A DNA stretch of 32,545 nt. Source: a bacterium. Its GTDB lineage: Bacteria; Patescibacteriota; Patescibacteriia; UBA9934. The translations under genes and the position numbers were made by a program. Position 1 is the first letter of the stretch. Every line of letters starts with the position of its first letter. Location: contig JAGVNL010000010.1 in the NCBI GenBank assembly GCA_020053275.1, positions 1-32,545 of the forward strand, in the 5' to 3' direction. Below the pieces are notes generated by a model. That model searched no databases, was not told the origin of the DNA, and worked only from the letters and a program-made list of their open reading frames with translations. This document shows positions 14,998 to 22,562 of this stretch, one piece after another.

Positions 14998-16845
14998 TTA
15001 TCCATGCCGGATGAGTTGGGTGTACTCGGTCAAAAGTGCTTGCAGTGTGACAGCGTCGCCGCGTAGCTCAGCCTCACGAATGGCCGACTCTAGCGTTTTC
15101 CGACGGTTGTCTGCCGCTGCACCCTGAAAAAAAGCGATATGCAAGTCGAGTTCCGCCCGCACCATGGCGGGGGTTAATGTTCGGACTTGCTCTTCAAATC
15201 TGATAAGCGTAGCTTCGAGTAGATTGACATCTGCCTCAGCGCCTTGCTCGTGATATTCGCCTACTTGGCGCGCAAAAAGCGATTTGTTTATCGCGCCAGA
15301 GTTCTGAGGCGCAGTATACAGTCTTAAAGCGTCGATGTAAAGCTTGTTCCACGGTTCAGGTAGCACTATATTTATTGGTAACCGCTCAACAATTTCTGGA
15401 ACAACGGAGTCGTCGGCGAGCATGAGGCTGACAATAAATTCGGCGGACTTGGCATCGCGCTGTTGCTTAGGCCCAGCAGTAGACGCTTTACGCGTCACTA
15501 CTGGCTGGTTAGCGGTAGCTGGCATCATGCCAGTCAACACTGGTAAGTCGACATGAGTGGCGTCGGCGATACGGAGCAAGTACAGATGCCGCTCATCAGC
15601 TCTGGTTAAACGAGCTACTTCTGGAATGAGTTCGGCGATGAGTTTTTTCCTATCTTCGATACTCGACGAGCCACGCAACTCAAAAGCACGGATAGTGTGG
15701 TCGAAGAAAAATTCAACAATCTCGCGTGACTCGCTAACAATTTGCTGCCATAACTCCGGACTTTTTTGGACGACCTCGTCTGGATCCTTGCCATGCTCGG
15801 GCGGGATAAGCAAGCAGCGGAGGGCGACGAGGAGCGCGTTACTCTCACTTTTCTGCAAACGAAGCGCGAGGTCAAAGACGCGTTTGGCGGCCGCGATACC
15901 AGCTGCGTCACCGTCGAGCGCAAAGATGAGAGTTTTTGTGTAGCGAGAAAGTATGCGGAGCTGCGCTTCTGTTAGCGCCGTGCCGGAACTGGCGACGATG
16001 TTCTCGACGCCGGCCTTGTGCGAGGCGACGACATCAAGATTGCCTTCGACGATAATGACAGAACCGGCCATCTTCATGCCAGTTTTTGCGAGGTGAAGAC
16101 CATAAAGTACCTCGCCCTTATGATAAATGTGCGACTCGGGTGAATTCATGTATTTCGGCGCTTCTGACGAAGTGGTTTTGCCGCCGTCAAGAATACGACC
16201 GGTAAAGCCGACGACTTGGCCGACAGGATCGTGCAGCGGGATCATGATGCGATGACGAAAACGGTCAATGGTGCCACCGCCGGATTTTTTGGCTAGGCCG
16301 AGGCCACTTTCCATGATGGCTTTGGCAGTGTAGCCCCGTTTAGTAAGAGCGGTGGCTAGACTATCCCAACGGTCTGGCGCATAGCCGAGACCAAATTTTT
16401 CTATGAGGTCGGCGGTGATTCCACGCTTGGCAAGGTAGTCGCGTGCACCGGCTGCTTCGAGGCTCGCGGTGAGAACGGCGGCGTAGTACTTTTGGGCTGT
16501 TTCGTGAATGGCGAGCAAGGCAGTTTTGGCGTCGACCGTGGCCTGCGAAACTGGGTGGAACTCGGGTACTTCGACGCCAGCTTTTTTGCCAAGGTGACGG
16601 ACGGCTTCGGGAAATGTCATGCCTTCCATTTCCATGACAAAGGCGAAAATATCACCGCCCTTGTCACAGCCGAAACAATGCCAAATTTGGCGCTCGTGAG
16701 AAATATGAAAACTTGGCGTGCGTTCACTATGAAATGGGCAGACGGCCTTAAAACTGCCGCTCCCAGCTGGTTTCATCGTTAAATACTCACCAAGAACTTC
16801 GGCGACATCTAGCTTTTGGCGAATTTCGTCTTTTGGTTCGAGCAT
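14998..16845 (-). CDS. dnaG: DNA primase DnaG
   Basis: A 615-aa primase that makes RNA primers at the replication fork. The N-terminal zinc-binding domain has CPFHSERTPSF and HCFGCDKGGD (about residues 36-65), followed by the catalytic core with the TOPRIM motifs IIVEGNLDVVASHKAG and FALDGDAAG. A C-terminal region about 200 aa long, poorly conserved, would contact the helicase. The ATG at 16845 is in a region with no Shine-Dalgarno, only 1-2 nt from the base of a 15-bp hairpin made by the RAYT-associated repeat, so the original promoter and leader appear to have been displaced. rpoD follows immediately, the classical dnaG-rpoD pairing. Confidence 0.96.
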   Translation of the reverse strand: MLEPKDEIRQKLDVAEVLGEYLTMKPAGSGSFKAVCPFHSERTPSFHISHERQIWHCFGCDKGGDIFAFVMEMEGMTFPEAVRHLGKKAGVEVPEFHPVSQATVDAKTALLAIHETAQKYYAAVLTASLEAAGARDYLAKRGITADLIEKFGLGYAPDRWDSLATALTKRGYTAKAIMESGLGLAKKSGGGTIDRFRHRIMIPLHDPVGQVVGFTGRILDGGKTTSSEAPKYMNSPESHIYHKGEVLYGLHLAKTGMKMAGSVIIVEGNLDVVASHKAGVENIVASSGTALTEAQLRILSRYTKTLIFALDGDAAGIAAAKRVFDLALRLQKSESNALLVALRCLLIPPEHGKDPDEVVQKSPELWQQIVSESREIVEFFFDHTIRAFELRGSSSIEDRKKLIAELIPEVARLTRADERHLYLLRIADATHVDLPVLTGMMPATANQPVVTRKASTAGPKQQRDAKSAEFIVSLMLADDSVVPEIVERLPINIVLPEPWNKLYIDALRLYTAPQNSGAINKSLFARQVGEYHEQGAEADVNLLEATLIRFEEQVRTLTPAMVRAELDLHIAFFQGAAADNRRKTLESAIREAELRGDAVTLQALLTEYTQLIRHG

Positions 16846-16846
16846 A

Positions 16847-16897
16847 GTGCTTCAGGTCTCTAAGTGACCTCGCCGGTCTCTAAGAGACCTGAAGCAC
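16847..16897. repeat. RAYT-flanking palindromic repeat, left copy
   Basis: The 35-bp unit at 16855-16889 is GGTCTCTAAGTGAC, six variable bases, then GGTCTCTAAGAGACC. The outer sequence extends it to a perfect 15-bp inverted repeat (16847-16861 with 16883-16897). The same unit, in the same orientation, lies at 17576-17610 on the other side of the transposase gene. The last codons of the transposase lie inside it. Confidence 0.85.
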
Positions 16898-17564
16898 ATG
16901 GAAGCTCCCGACACGCCCATTCCTGAAGAAAAGCTTTATACGAAGCAGGGGTAGGAAATATTTTCCTCACTTCTACCATGTCGACAATGGGTAAATCCTG
17001 TTTTCTTCCCATGTACGCACCATGACTCGACCACATATAATTATCCAACTGTTTCAGGGCGACTGGCCAGTCATCAACACGGCCTTCACGCCAGCTGGGA
17101 CTAGTGAGATCGAGAGCATTACAGTGAATATAACGAGGTAAATGAAAATATTGAGCATCCTCGGTTATATGAATAGCTAAATAAACAGCTTCAAACAATC
17201 TCCCTCGTCGATTATTTTGACGATTGAAATAGCGAGCAAATCCCATCTGAAGTTTATGCATAAATTTTTCTATGCCCTTGTCTTGCTTCTGTATCAATTC
17301 AAGATGAAAATGATTCGGCAATAAGCAGTAACTAATGATACTGACTAATGGATCTCGTTCGTGCTGTAAGTCGTACGCTCCAGCTAACAATACTTCATTA
17401 TAAAGCGGGTCAGTGCCTGGATTACGATAATTTGCGTCATTGAATAGATAAAGATACTGCTGAAACTTATTATAATCATCAAAAGTTTCAAAGACGATCC
17501 TCTTATCTACGCCTCGGTTAAGAACATGATATGACTCTCCGGTACCCAAAATTATTTTTCGCAT
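16860..17564 (-). CDS. REP-associated tyrosine transposase (RAYT), HUH family
   Basis: 234 aa from ATG 17564 (MRKIILGTGESYHVLNRGVDKR), the usual family start; the frame also stays open to an ATG at 17591 inside the flanking repeat. It is a Y1 single-strand transposase: the nucleophile-supporting HUH motif is NHFHLELIQ (about residue 100), and the presumed catalytic tyrosine is in FARYFNRQNNRRGRLFE. RAYTs nick and mobilise REP palindromes, and domesticated copies are common. The C-terminal residues (SGLLETGEVT) are encoded by the left repeat. It sits between dnaG and a membrane gene and faces the same way as dnaG, so it could supply read-through transcription. It may be mobile or domesticated; the family is firm. 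Confidence 0.88.
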   Translation of the reverse strand: MRKIILGTGESYHVLNRGVDKRIVFETFDDYNKFQQYLYLFNDANYRNPGTDPLYNEVLLAGAYDLQHERDPLVSIISYCLLPNHFHLELIQKQDKGIEKFMHKLQMGFARYFNRQNNRRGRLFEAVYLAIHITEDAQYFHLPRYIHCNALDLTSPSWREGRVDDWPVALKQLDNYMWSSHGAYMGRKQDLPIVDMVEVRKIFPTPASYKAFLQEWACRELPCASGLLETGEVT

Positions 17565-17572
17565 ATTCGCTA

Positions 17573-17613
17573 AAAGGTCTCTAAGTGACATAGCAGGTCT
17601 CTAAGAGACCTTT
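17573..17613. repeat. RAYT-flanking palindromic repeat, right copy
   Basis: The 35-bp unit at 17576-17610 is identical to the left copy except for the central six bases. AAAGGTCTCT and AGAGACCTTT form a 10-bp outer dyad. An in-frame ATG inside it could extend the transposase by nine residues (MSLRDLLAN). Confidence 0.85.
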
Positions 17614-17632
17614 ATTAGTCTACCACACCTCA

Positions 17633-18250
17633 TTAAACATAGTGCAAAACCTGAAAACCGTACAATAATAGCAGTAGGCCGAGAATTGCCGGCAGCCATA
17701 GGCCAAACGCTGTGCAGACGCCAGTGGAAACTGCCAGTACCAGTAATACGCTTTTCATAGCGCCGCTTTGTACAATAGTTTTGGGTGCCAGATAGCGGAT
17801 AGTCAAGACCGCCACTGCCCCACCAACGCAAAACCAGGTGAGCGCGACAACTGGTGGTACGCCGTAATACAAACCGTAGGCGTTGTAATGCCACAGCCCA
17901 AGCGCCAGACCAGCCGGCTCAACAACCAGAGCTGGCAGAACGGTGGCCAAGCCGCCAATAAGCAATTGCCGGCCAAGTGATTGTCCGTAATGTTCGGCGA
18001 GCAGCCAAGCGCTACCTCCCAGAGCGACAGTTAAACAGGCGAAGACTGGGGCTACGGCCAGCGACAAAACAACGCCGATTACGACAATGAACAGGCCAAC
18101 CTTCCACTGTTTCTCACGCCACAAATCGTTAGCTAACGGCCACAAGGCAATAAGCGAAAATATTGTTAGCAAAACCGTAAAATTCTCGTCATGAATAGCG
18201 TGACCAGTTAGAAAGCCGAAAATGAGTAAAAGCGGAATGAACCAGTGCAT
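17633..18250 (-). CDS. Polytopic membrane protein, CruF/DUF422-like
   Basis: A 205-aa protein with six or seven hydrophobic helices and few charges. The segment VVEPAGLALGLWHYNAYGLYYGVPPVVALTW resembles the (D/E)P-x6-G-x-W-x-Y...YYGVP-x4-WF pattern of the CruF/DUF422 carotenoid biosynthesis (hydratase-like) family, but this is one motif read by eye. No other carotenoid gene is present nearby. The start ATG at 18250 has no ribosome binding site. It lies divergent from the surface protein gene, 59 nt away. Call it a membrane protein of uncertain function with a tentative carotenoid-related resemblance. Confidence 0.5.
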   Translation of the reverse strand: MHWFIPLLLIFGFLTGHAIHDENFTVLLTIFSLIALWPLANDLWREKQWKVGLFIVVIGVVLSLAVAPVFACLTVALGGSAWLLAEHYGQSLGRQLLIGGLATVLPALVVEPAGLALGLWHYNAYGLYYGVPPVVALTWFCVGGAVAVLTIRYLAPKTIVQSGAMKSVLLVLAVSTGVCTAFGLWLPAILGLLLLLYGFQVLHYV

Positions 18251-18274
18251 ACAGACGATATTCTACAACTACGC

Positions 18275-18280
18275 TATACT
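18275..18280 (+). promoter_or_regulatory. TATACT -10 box of the surface protein gene
   Basis: TATACT preceded by CGC, about 30 nt before the ATG at 18310, gives a short leader. I see no good -35 box, so the assignment is tentative. Confidence 0.35.
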
Positions 18281-18309
18281 ATGAGCAACTATTCTTAGCC
18301 TTAGGTTTT

Positions 18310-20925
18310 ATGCAAAGACGACTGCTTGCTCCGTTATGTCTGATGGCTTTACTCGCGTGGCTACTGCCAGCGGTAGTCTCCGCCGCTGCCTTTGTGTCCA
18401 CCGACGCCCCAACTGCGAACAGTATTCGTGGTATTGACTGCTTTGGTACTAACCTGTGCGTTGGTGTCGGCACAAATAATACCATCATCCGCACCACTGA
18501 CGGCTTGGACTGGAGTACGGTGACATCACCGTGGGGAACAGCAACCACCACACTGCACGCTGTCGACATCTACTCGGCAACCTTCGGCTTTGGTTTAGCT
18601 GTTGGTGATAATGGTGCCCTACTCAAGACCGCTGACGCTGGAATAACTTGGACTGACGCCTCATCAAGCACCGTCGGCACTTCCAATATTTACAGCGTGA
18701 CCGTCACCTCGTCGACCTCCGCCTACATTGCCACGAGTGATAGCGACTTTTATCGCACTCAAGACAGCGGCGTAACCTGGACTAATCTTTCAGGCACGAC
18801 ATTCGTCGACCCACTAGCAATCGACTCAAATGGCAGTAATAATGTTTTAGTTGGTGGTACAGCTGGCTATTTGTACAAGTCGACCGATGCAGCAAGTGCC
18901 ATACCAGCATGGGCTACTGTTAACACTGGCACGACAAACTCAATTTATGCGATCGAAGTAGCGTCGTCTAGTATTGCTTACATCGGCGGTACTAATCGCT
19001 TTATCGCGAAAGTAACTTACAGCTCTTCTAGCTCCATTGTTAATCTACAGATTCTACCTGACTTCGGAGTTACCGAGACTGTTACCGATATTTCCTGCAT
19101 CTCAACTACGAACTGCATAGTAACTGGTAATGCTGGCACGGTGGAGTCGACTATTAACGGCGGTAGCACCTGGTCGTCGTCCGCAATAACAGGTAGTTAC
19201 GAGCCGCATGCTGTAGCCTACTATTCGGCGAGCGTGGCTTATCTTGGCGCTGAAACTGGCGATATTCTAAAATATGATGTTGCTGGCCCAAATGCCCCAA
19301 CCAATGTCGCGATGAGTAGTGGCGTGCTGACGAATGACTCAACGCCAACCATTACTTGGACGGCGGCAACCGATACCTTAAGCGCTATTAGCACATACTA
19401 TTTCGCTGTCGACTCCGGCGTGGCAACGAATATTGGCAAGGTCACCACCTACACATTAACTAGCGCGTTGACCTCTGGCTCACATACCGTCTCCGTTTAT
19501 GCTCTTGATGCAGCTGGCAATGTCGGTGCGGTTGCTGGCACATCATTCACCGTCGACCTAACTGCTCCGACACTCTATTCGTTGACGCCAACTACTGCTA
19601 CCGCTGGCACAGCTGTAACTTTCAGTACTCGGGCTGGAGATTCGAGTGGCATTAGCTCATGCAGTCTCTACATAAACGACAGTAATGTTGGCACCCTCAC
19701 CTACAGTGGAGCTTCAGAAAGCTATACCCTAGCCTATACCTTTGCGGCGGCCGGAAGTTACAGCGCCTACAATACCTGCGTTGACTTGGCTGATAATGTG
19801 GCGACTAACACCGCCATCACAGTGACCGTTAGTGCTGCTCCAGTTACTGCCGACACAACGGCACCGAGTGTCGGCAGTGTCTCACCAACTACTGCTACTC
19901 AAAGCTCGGCTACTACTTTTACAGCCAGTTATAGCGACACAGTTGGCGTTACTAGTTGCTCACTTTATGTAAATAGTAGCAATGTTGGTAGTATGAGTTT
20001 GACTGGCAATGTCGCCAGCCTGAGCTATACCCCCGTCTCATCTGGCTCTTATTCTATGTATGTAAAATGTTCTGACGCTGCAGGCAATGTTGGTACAGGT
20101 AGCACCACCACAGTCACAGTAGCCGCCGCCTCGTCATCTGGCTCGAGTCAAGTAGACACCACTGCCCCAAGCGTCAGCGGCATCACTCCAACGACGGCCA
20201 TTCAGAATGTCGCAACGACCTTCTCAACTGGCTATACTGATGCTGTTGGCGTGACTAGTTGCTCACTTTATATCAACGGTAATAGCGTTGGCACCATGGC
20301 ATTGACGAGTGGGACGGCCAGCTTAAGCTACACGCCAACCAGCGAAGGGTCGTTCACGATCTATGCAAAGTGCTGGGACGCTGTAGGTAATGTTGGCACT
20401 GGCAATACAGCAACCATTAGCGTTACTATTCCAGCCAGCAGCTACACCAGCGCAAACCCCGGATCGCTAGTCAAGATGGCCTGTGAAGATGGGTCCGAGG
20501 TCAACGACCCATGTCGCGCTGTTTATTACCTCGACACCACTTACGGCAAACGACATGCTTTCCCAAATGAAAAAGTTTACTTCAGCTGGTACGCAGACTT
20601 CGATGATGTAATTATCGTGACAGATAGCTACATGGCTTCATTGACACTTGGAAAAAATGTTACCTATCACCCAGGTTTGAAACTGGTGAAGTTTATCACG
20701 GTCAACACCGTTTATGCGGTTGGCACCGGTGGTGAGTTGCGCGGCATCAACAGTGAGGCAACTGCCAGCGCCATTTACGGCACTAATTGGAACCATATGG
20801 TAGACGATATTTCCGACGCCTTCCATGGCAACTATGTCTTCGGCACGGACATCACCAGCGCTGCTGACTATGACGCGGCTGCAGTCTATAACAGCGTTGA
20901 TCGGATTGATGAGATATTACAGTAA
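18310..20925 (+). CDS. Large surface protein: seven-blade propeller, four Ig-like repeats, C-terminal domain
   Basis: An 871-aa exported protein. Residues 1-27 are a signal peptide (MQRRLLAPLCLMALLAWLLPAVVSA). Residues about 30-325 contain seven blades of the BNR/Ycf48 type (GDNGALLKTADAGITWTD, SDSDFYRTQDSGVTWTNL), enough to close a propeller. Four Ig-like units follow (about 325-415, 416-512, 515-612, 616-715); the last three share TTAPSV...TPTTA...SCSLYIN and a second cysteine in KC-x-DA-x-GNVG, so each probably has one disulfide. Residues 718-871 (GSLVKMACEDGSEVNDPCRA...KRHAFPNEKVYFSWY...TVYAVGTGGELRGI) form a domain I know from Parcubacteria surface proteins; its function is uncharacterised. 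A matching DsbA-like protein is encoded at 25796. It is probably a cell-wall or S-layer-associated protein. Confidence 0.8.
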   Translation: MQRRLLAPLCLMALLAWLLPAVVSAAAFVSTDAPTANSIRGIDCFGTNLCVGVGTNNTIIRTTDGLDWSTVTSPWGTATTTLHAVDIYSATFGFGLAVGDNGALLKTADAGITWTDASSSTVGTSNIYSVTVTSSTSAYIATSDSDFYRTQDSGVTWTNLSGTTFVDPLAIDSNGSNNVLVGGTAGYLYKSTDAASAIPAWATVNTGTTNSIYAIEVASSSIAYIGGTNRFIAKVTYSSSSSIVNLQILPDFGVTETVTDISCISTTNCIVTGNAGTVESTINGGSTWSSSAITGSYEPHAVAYYSASVAYLGAETGDILKYDVAGPNAPTNVAMSSGVLTNDSTPTITWTAATDTLSAISTYYFAVDSGVATNIGKVTTYTLTSALTSGSHTVSVYALDAAGNVGAVAGTSFTVDLTAPTLYSLTPTTATAGTAVTFSTRAGDSSGISSCSLYINDSNVGTLTYSGASESYTLAYTFAAAGSYSAYNTCVDLADNVATNTAITVTVSAAPVTADTTAPSVGSVSPTTATQSSATTFTASYSDTVGVTSCSLYVNSSNVGSMSLTGNVASLSYTPVSSGSYSMYVKCSDAAGNVGTGSTTTVTVAAASSSGSSQVDTTAPSVSGITPTTAIQNVATTFSTGYTDAVGVTSCSLYINGNSVGTMALTSGTASLSYTPTSEGSFTIYAKCWDAVGNVGTGNTATISVTIPASSYTSANPGSLVKMACEDGSEVNDPCRAVYYLDTTYGKRHAFPNEKVYFSWYADFDDVIIVTDSYMASLTLGKNVTYHPGLKLVKFITVNTVYAVGTGGELRGINSEATASAIYGTNWNHMVDDISDAFHGNYVFGTDITSAADYDAAAVYNSVDRIDEILQ

Positions 20926-20942
20926 ATAGTTGTAAACGGTTC

Positions 20943-20976
20943 AAGTCCCGGACTCCTGGAGTCCGGGACTTGTTTT
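20943..20976 (+). terminator. Terminator of the surface protein gene
   Basis: AAGTCCCGGACTCC and its complement form a nearly loopless long stem followed by GTTTTT. A second hairpin (21007-21033) lies downstream. AGTCCCGG recurs at 21038-21045. Confidence 0.85.
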
Positions 20977-20980
20977 TGGG

Positions 20981-20989
20981 TTATCCACA
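20981..20989 (+). other. Perfect DnaA-box sequence (TTATCCACA)
   Basis: A consensus DnaA box directly after the surface protein terminator and before a strong hairpin. Only one copy is present in this intergenic region. Confidence 0.45.
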
Positions 20990-21006
20990 GGCCGATAAAA
21001 GGAAGG

Positions 21007-21033
21007 CCAGAGGCTGCGAGGTGCAGCCTCTGG
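21007..21033. repeat. Perfect 11-bp hairpin
   Basis: CCAGAGGCTGC, a 5-nt loop GAGGT, and GCAGCCTCTGG. It is followed by only TTT, so terminator function is doubtful. It lies between a DnaA box and the promoter region of the 60-aa ORF. Confidence 0.7.
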
Positions 21034-21057
21034 TTTGAGTCCCGGTAATTTCGATGA

Positions 21058-21086
21058 TTGACTTAATGGTGTTTTTCATTTACCGT
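21058..21086 (+). promoter_or_regulatory. Possible promoter of the 60-aa ORF
   Basis: TTGACT (21058-21063) with a 17-nt spacer to TACCGT (21081-21086). The -10 is poor, but position and -35 fit the pattern of the other strong-SD genes. Confidence 0.35.
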
Positions 21087-21135
21087 TAGCCACGAGTTGC
21101 CGCATCCAGCGCCATCTTTCACTCCTGAGGTGTCC

Positions 21136-21318
21136 ATGTTTCTTTTCACTTATTTTGTTCCTTCAACTGTAGAACAAGAACCTGCCGCTGTGGCAGTGCC
21201 TGCTGAGTCGCCAGTTGTCGGCCAGAACAGCACTCGGATCAAGAAGATCGCGACACCGTCCCCCATCGCGCCGAACCCATGGCCTGCCTACTCGCGTCAC
21301 TTCGTCGTCACCAACTGA
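21136..21318 (+). CDS. Small unknown protein, 60 aa
   Basis: Starts at ATG 21136, preceded by GAGGTG at 21127-21132 with a 3-nt gap; a longer frame from 21097 lacks a good start. The sequence begins with a short hydrophobic segment (MFLFTYFVP) and then becomes Pro/Ala/Val-rich (EQEPAAVAVPAESPVVGQ) with a basic stretch (RIKKIATPSP). It could be a short anchored or secreted peptide; no family is recognised. Like the genes at 10314, 11114 and 23109 it is a single gene with its own SD and terminator. The stop codon overlaps the first bases of the terminator stem. Confidence 0.5.
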   Translation: MFLFTYFVPSTVEQEPAAVAVPAESPVVGQNSTRIKKIATPSPIAPNPWPAYSRHFVVTN

Positions 21319-21387
21319 GCCAAGTCGCAGTTTCACCTTCTGGCCAAGCCGGAGAGGAGGAGCTGCGCTGTCGGCTCTTTCTTTTTT
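21317..21387 (+). terminator. Terminator of the 60-aa ORF
   Basis: GAGCC (21317-21321) pairs with GGCTC (21373-21377), with an inner GCAG/CTGC pairing, followed by TTTCTTTTTTATTTT. The loop region is long (about 25-30 nt), so the fold is less certain than the others. Confidence 0.5.
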
Positions 21388-21390
21388 ATT

Positions 21391-21804
21391 TTAGCGTTCG
21401 AGTTCCGTGAGTCCCATCTTGAGCAACGCCTTGGCTTGGGGGATGGTAAGTGGCATGACGGATAAGCGAGATTGATTGACGAGGTGAATATGCGAGAGTG
21501 TTTTGCGGAGTTTTATGCTGAGGAGTGTAACTGGTTTTGCCAGTGGTTTCCATGGTGCAATATCTACAGCTGTCCACTTCTCGTCAGCGGGATCAGCGTG
21601 AGGACCGGTGATAATTTTGGCGATGCCGACGATGAGCTTCCGTTCCCCACTGTGATAGATAAGAGCGATGTCGTTGGCTTTCATTTGCAACAAAAAATTG
21701 CGTGCTTGAAAGTTGCGCACGCCGTCCCAGACCGTTTTTTTATCTGCCACGAGGTCGTCCCAACTGTAGCTGGAAGGCTCGGTCTTAAGCAGCCAGTAGG
21801 CCAT
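21391..21804 (-). CDS. EVE-domain protein
   Basis: 137 aa from ATG 21804 (MAYWLLKTEPSSYSWDDL); the frame stays open to 21864, but that extension runs through a terminator hairpin and is not coding. EVE domains (PUA-like, YTH-related) bind modified nucleic-acid bases. Landmarks are WLLKTEPSSYSWDDL, VWDGVRNFQARNFL and ALIYHSGERKLIVGIAKI, with PHADPADEKWTAVDI. The length matches stand-alone bacterial EVE proteins. The local start context is ATTATG without SD. It lies downstream of the 181-aa ParB-like gene, separated from it by that gene's terminator. Confidence 0.88.
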   Translation of the reverse strand: MAYWLLKTEPSSYSWDDLVADKKTVWDGVRNFQARNFLLQMKANDIALIYHSGERKLIVGIAKIITGPHADPADEKWTAVDIAPWKPLAKPVTLLSIKLRKTLSHIHLVNQSRLSVMPLTIPQAKALLKMGLTELER

Positions 21805-21841
21805 AATGAGGGTATGGTACCAAAACTTAGATAAAAAGAAA

Positions 21842-21875
21842 AACCAACCCTGGGGGTCGACCAACCCCCAGGGTT
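21842..21875 (-). terminator. Terminator of the ParB-like gene
   Basis: AACCCTGGGGGT and ACCCCCAGGGTT form a 12-bp stem. On the minus strand it is followed by GGTTTTTCTTTTTATC. It separates the ParB-like gene from the EVE gene and rules out the longer EVE reading. Confidence 0.8.
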
Positions 21876-21877
21876 GA

Positions 21878-22423
21878 TTATGAAGAAGCGTTGAGGATGG
21901 CGCAATGAGTGGCTGGAAGGTGAGCGATGGCGATGGTGAGTCTGTCGAAGTTGATGGGACGGCCGAGTTTGGCGGCGTGGGCGACAGCGGTGGCGCGATG
22001 ATGACCTTCCAAGCAGACGAGGGCGCCGGTGTCTTCGCGGATGACGGCGATGAACTGGGTTGGTGAGGGAAAGTTGTTCATTAACGAAATAATTTTTGGG
22101 TTGGTTGACCAGTACTCGAGCTCAGCGGGAAGATCGATGAGATTTGTAAACGAGGCTGCGACGATACTGGCTACGCGGGATTGCCAGCCTTTAAACGGGC
22201 CGAGGAGCATGGCTGGGATTTCCATCATTGGGTTGTCGAAGGAAAAAATTTGCCAGTCGAGGTTTGCGGCTCCGAGCTTAGACTCAGCGATGCTGCCCCG
22301 CCAGTCAGCCCAGCTAGTAAAACCTCGTTTGAGGGCTTCGGCCTGCCAGGCTGGGTCAGTTCCCTCTTCTGCTTGCCAAGCGGCAAAGACGGCAGGCCAG
22401 GTTGAGTAAGATAATAATTTCAT
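21878..22423 (-). CDS. Unknown protein with ParB-like EGHHRATA motif
   Basis: 181 aa from ATG 22423 (MKLLSYSTWPAVFAAWQAEEG). The longer open frame to 22474 runs into a tRNA gene and is not accepted. The C-terminal part has VCLEGHHRATAVAHAAKLG, resembling the GHHR segment of ParB/sulfiredoxin-like folds (DGHHR-x-x-A); the rest is tryptophan-rich (FAAWQAEEGTDPAWQAEAL) and unrecognised. The start codon lies only 2 nt after the CCA end of tRNA-Pro on the same strand, so the mRNA begins where tRNA processing would cut and would be almost leaderless. Function is unknown; the ParB resemblance is tentative. Confidence 0.6.
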   Translation of the reverse strand: MKLLSYSTWPAVFAAWQAEEGTDPAWQAEALKRGFTSWADWRGSIAESKLGAANLDWQIFSFDNPMMEIPAMLLGPFKGWQSRVASIVAASFTNLIDLPAELEYWSTNPKIISLMNNFPSPTQFIAVIREDTGALVCLEGHHRATAVAHAAKLGRPINFDRLTIAIAHLPATHCAILNASS

Positions 22424-22425
22424 AT

Positions 22426-22500
22426 TGGTCGGGCTAGTGAAATTCGAAATCACGACTTCTTGCACCCCATGCATGCGCGCTACCGCTGCGCTATAGCCCG
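22426..22500 (-). tRNA. tRNA-Pro (GGG), with two stem mismatches
   Basis: A 75-nt cloverleaf with encoded CCA: acceptor CGGGCTA/TAGCCCG perfect, D stem GCGC/GCGC perfect with GG in the loop, anticodon loop ATGGGGT (anticodon GGG, reading CCC/CCU), T loop TTCGAAT. The anticodon stem has A28-A42 and the T stem has U53-U61 opposed. The second is at the normally invariant G53-C61 pair. It is either an unusual functional tRNA or a decaying copy. It has its own promoter and leads straight into the ParB-like ORF. Confidence 0.75.
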
Positions 22501-22512
22501 TAAATTACGGCA

Positions 22513-22541
22513 ATATTACCTCAACGGTAAAAGGGCGTAAA
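22513..22541 (-). promoter_or_regulatory. Promoter of tRNA-Pro (GGG)
   Basis: On the minus strand TTTACG, a 17-nt spacer and TAATAT. Transcription would start about 22506, a few nt before the mature 5' end at 22500. Confidence 0.5.
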
Positions 22542-22562
22542 GATTAACCTGGGCATTCGGGC

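Noticed and set aside
21097-21318. Longer 73-aa reading from 21097
   Set aside because: Its start is not ATG and lacks an SD, while ATG 21136 has GAGGTG at a normal distance.
21805-21864. N-terminal extension of the EVE protein
   Set aside because: It runs through the terminator hairpin at 21842-21875, and family members begin at MAYWLLKTEP.
22424-22474. N-terminal extension of the ParB-like ORF (MHGVQEVVISNF...)
   Set aside because: This stretch is the 3' half of a tRNA-Pro gene; the ATG at 22423 is used instead.
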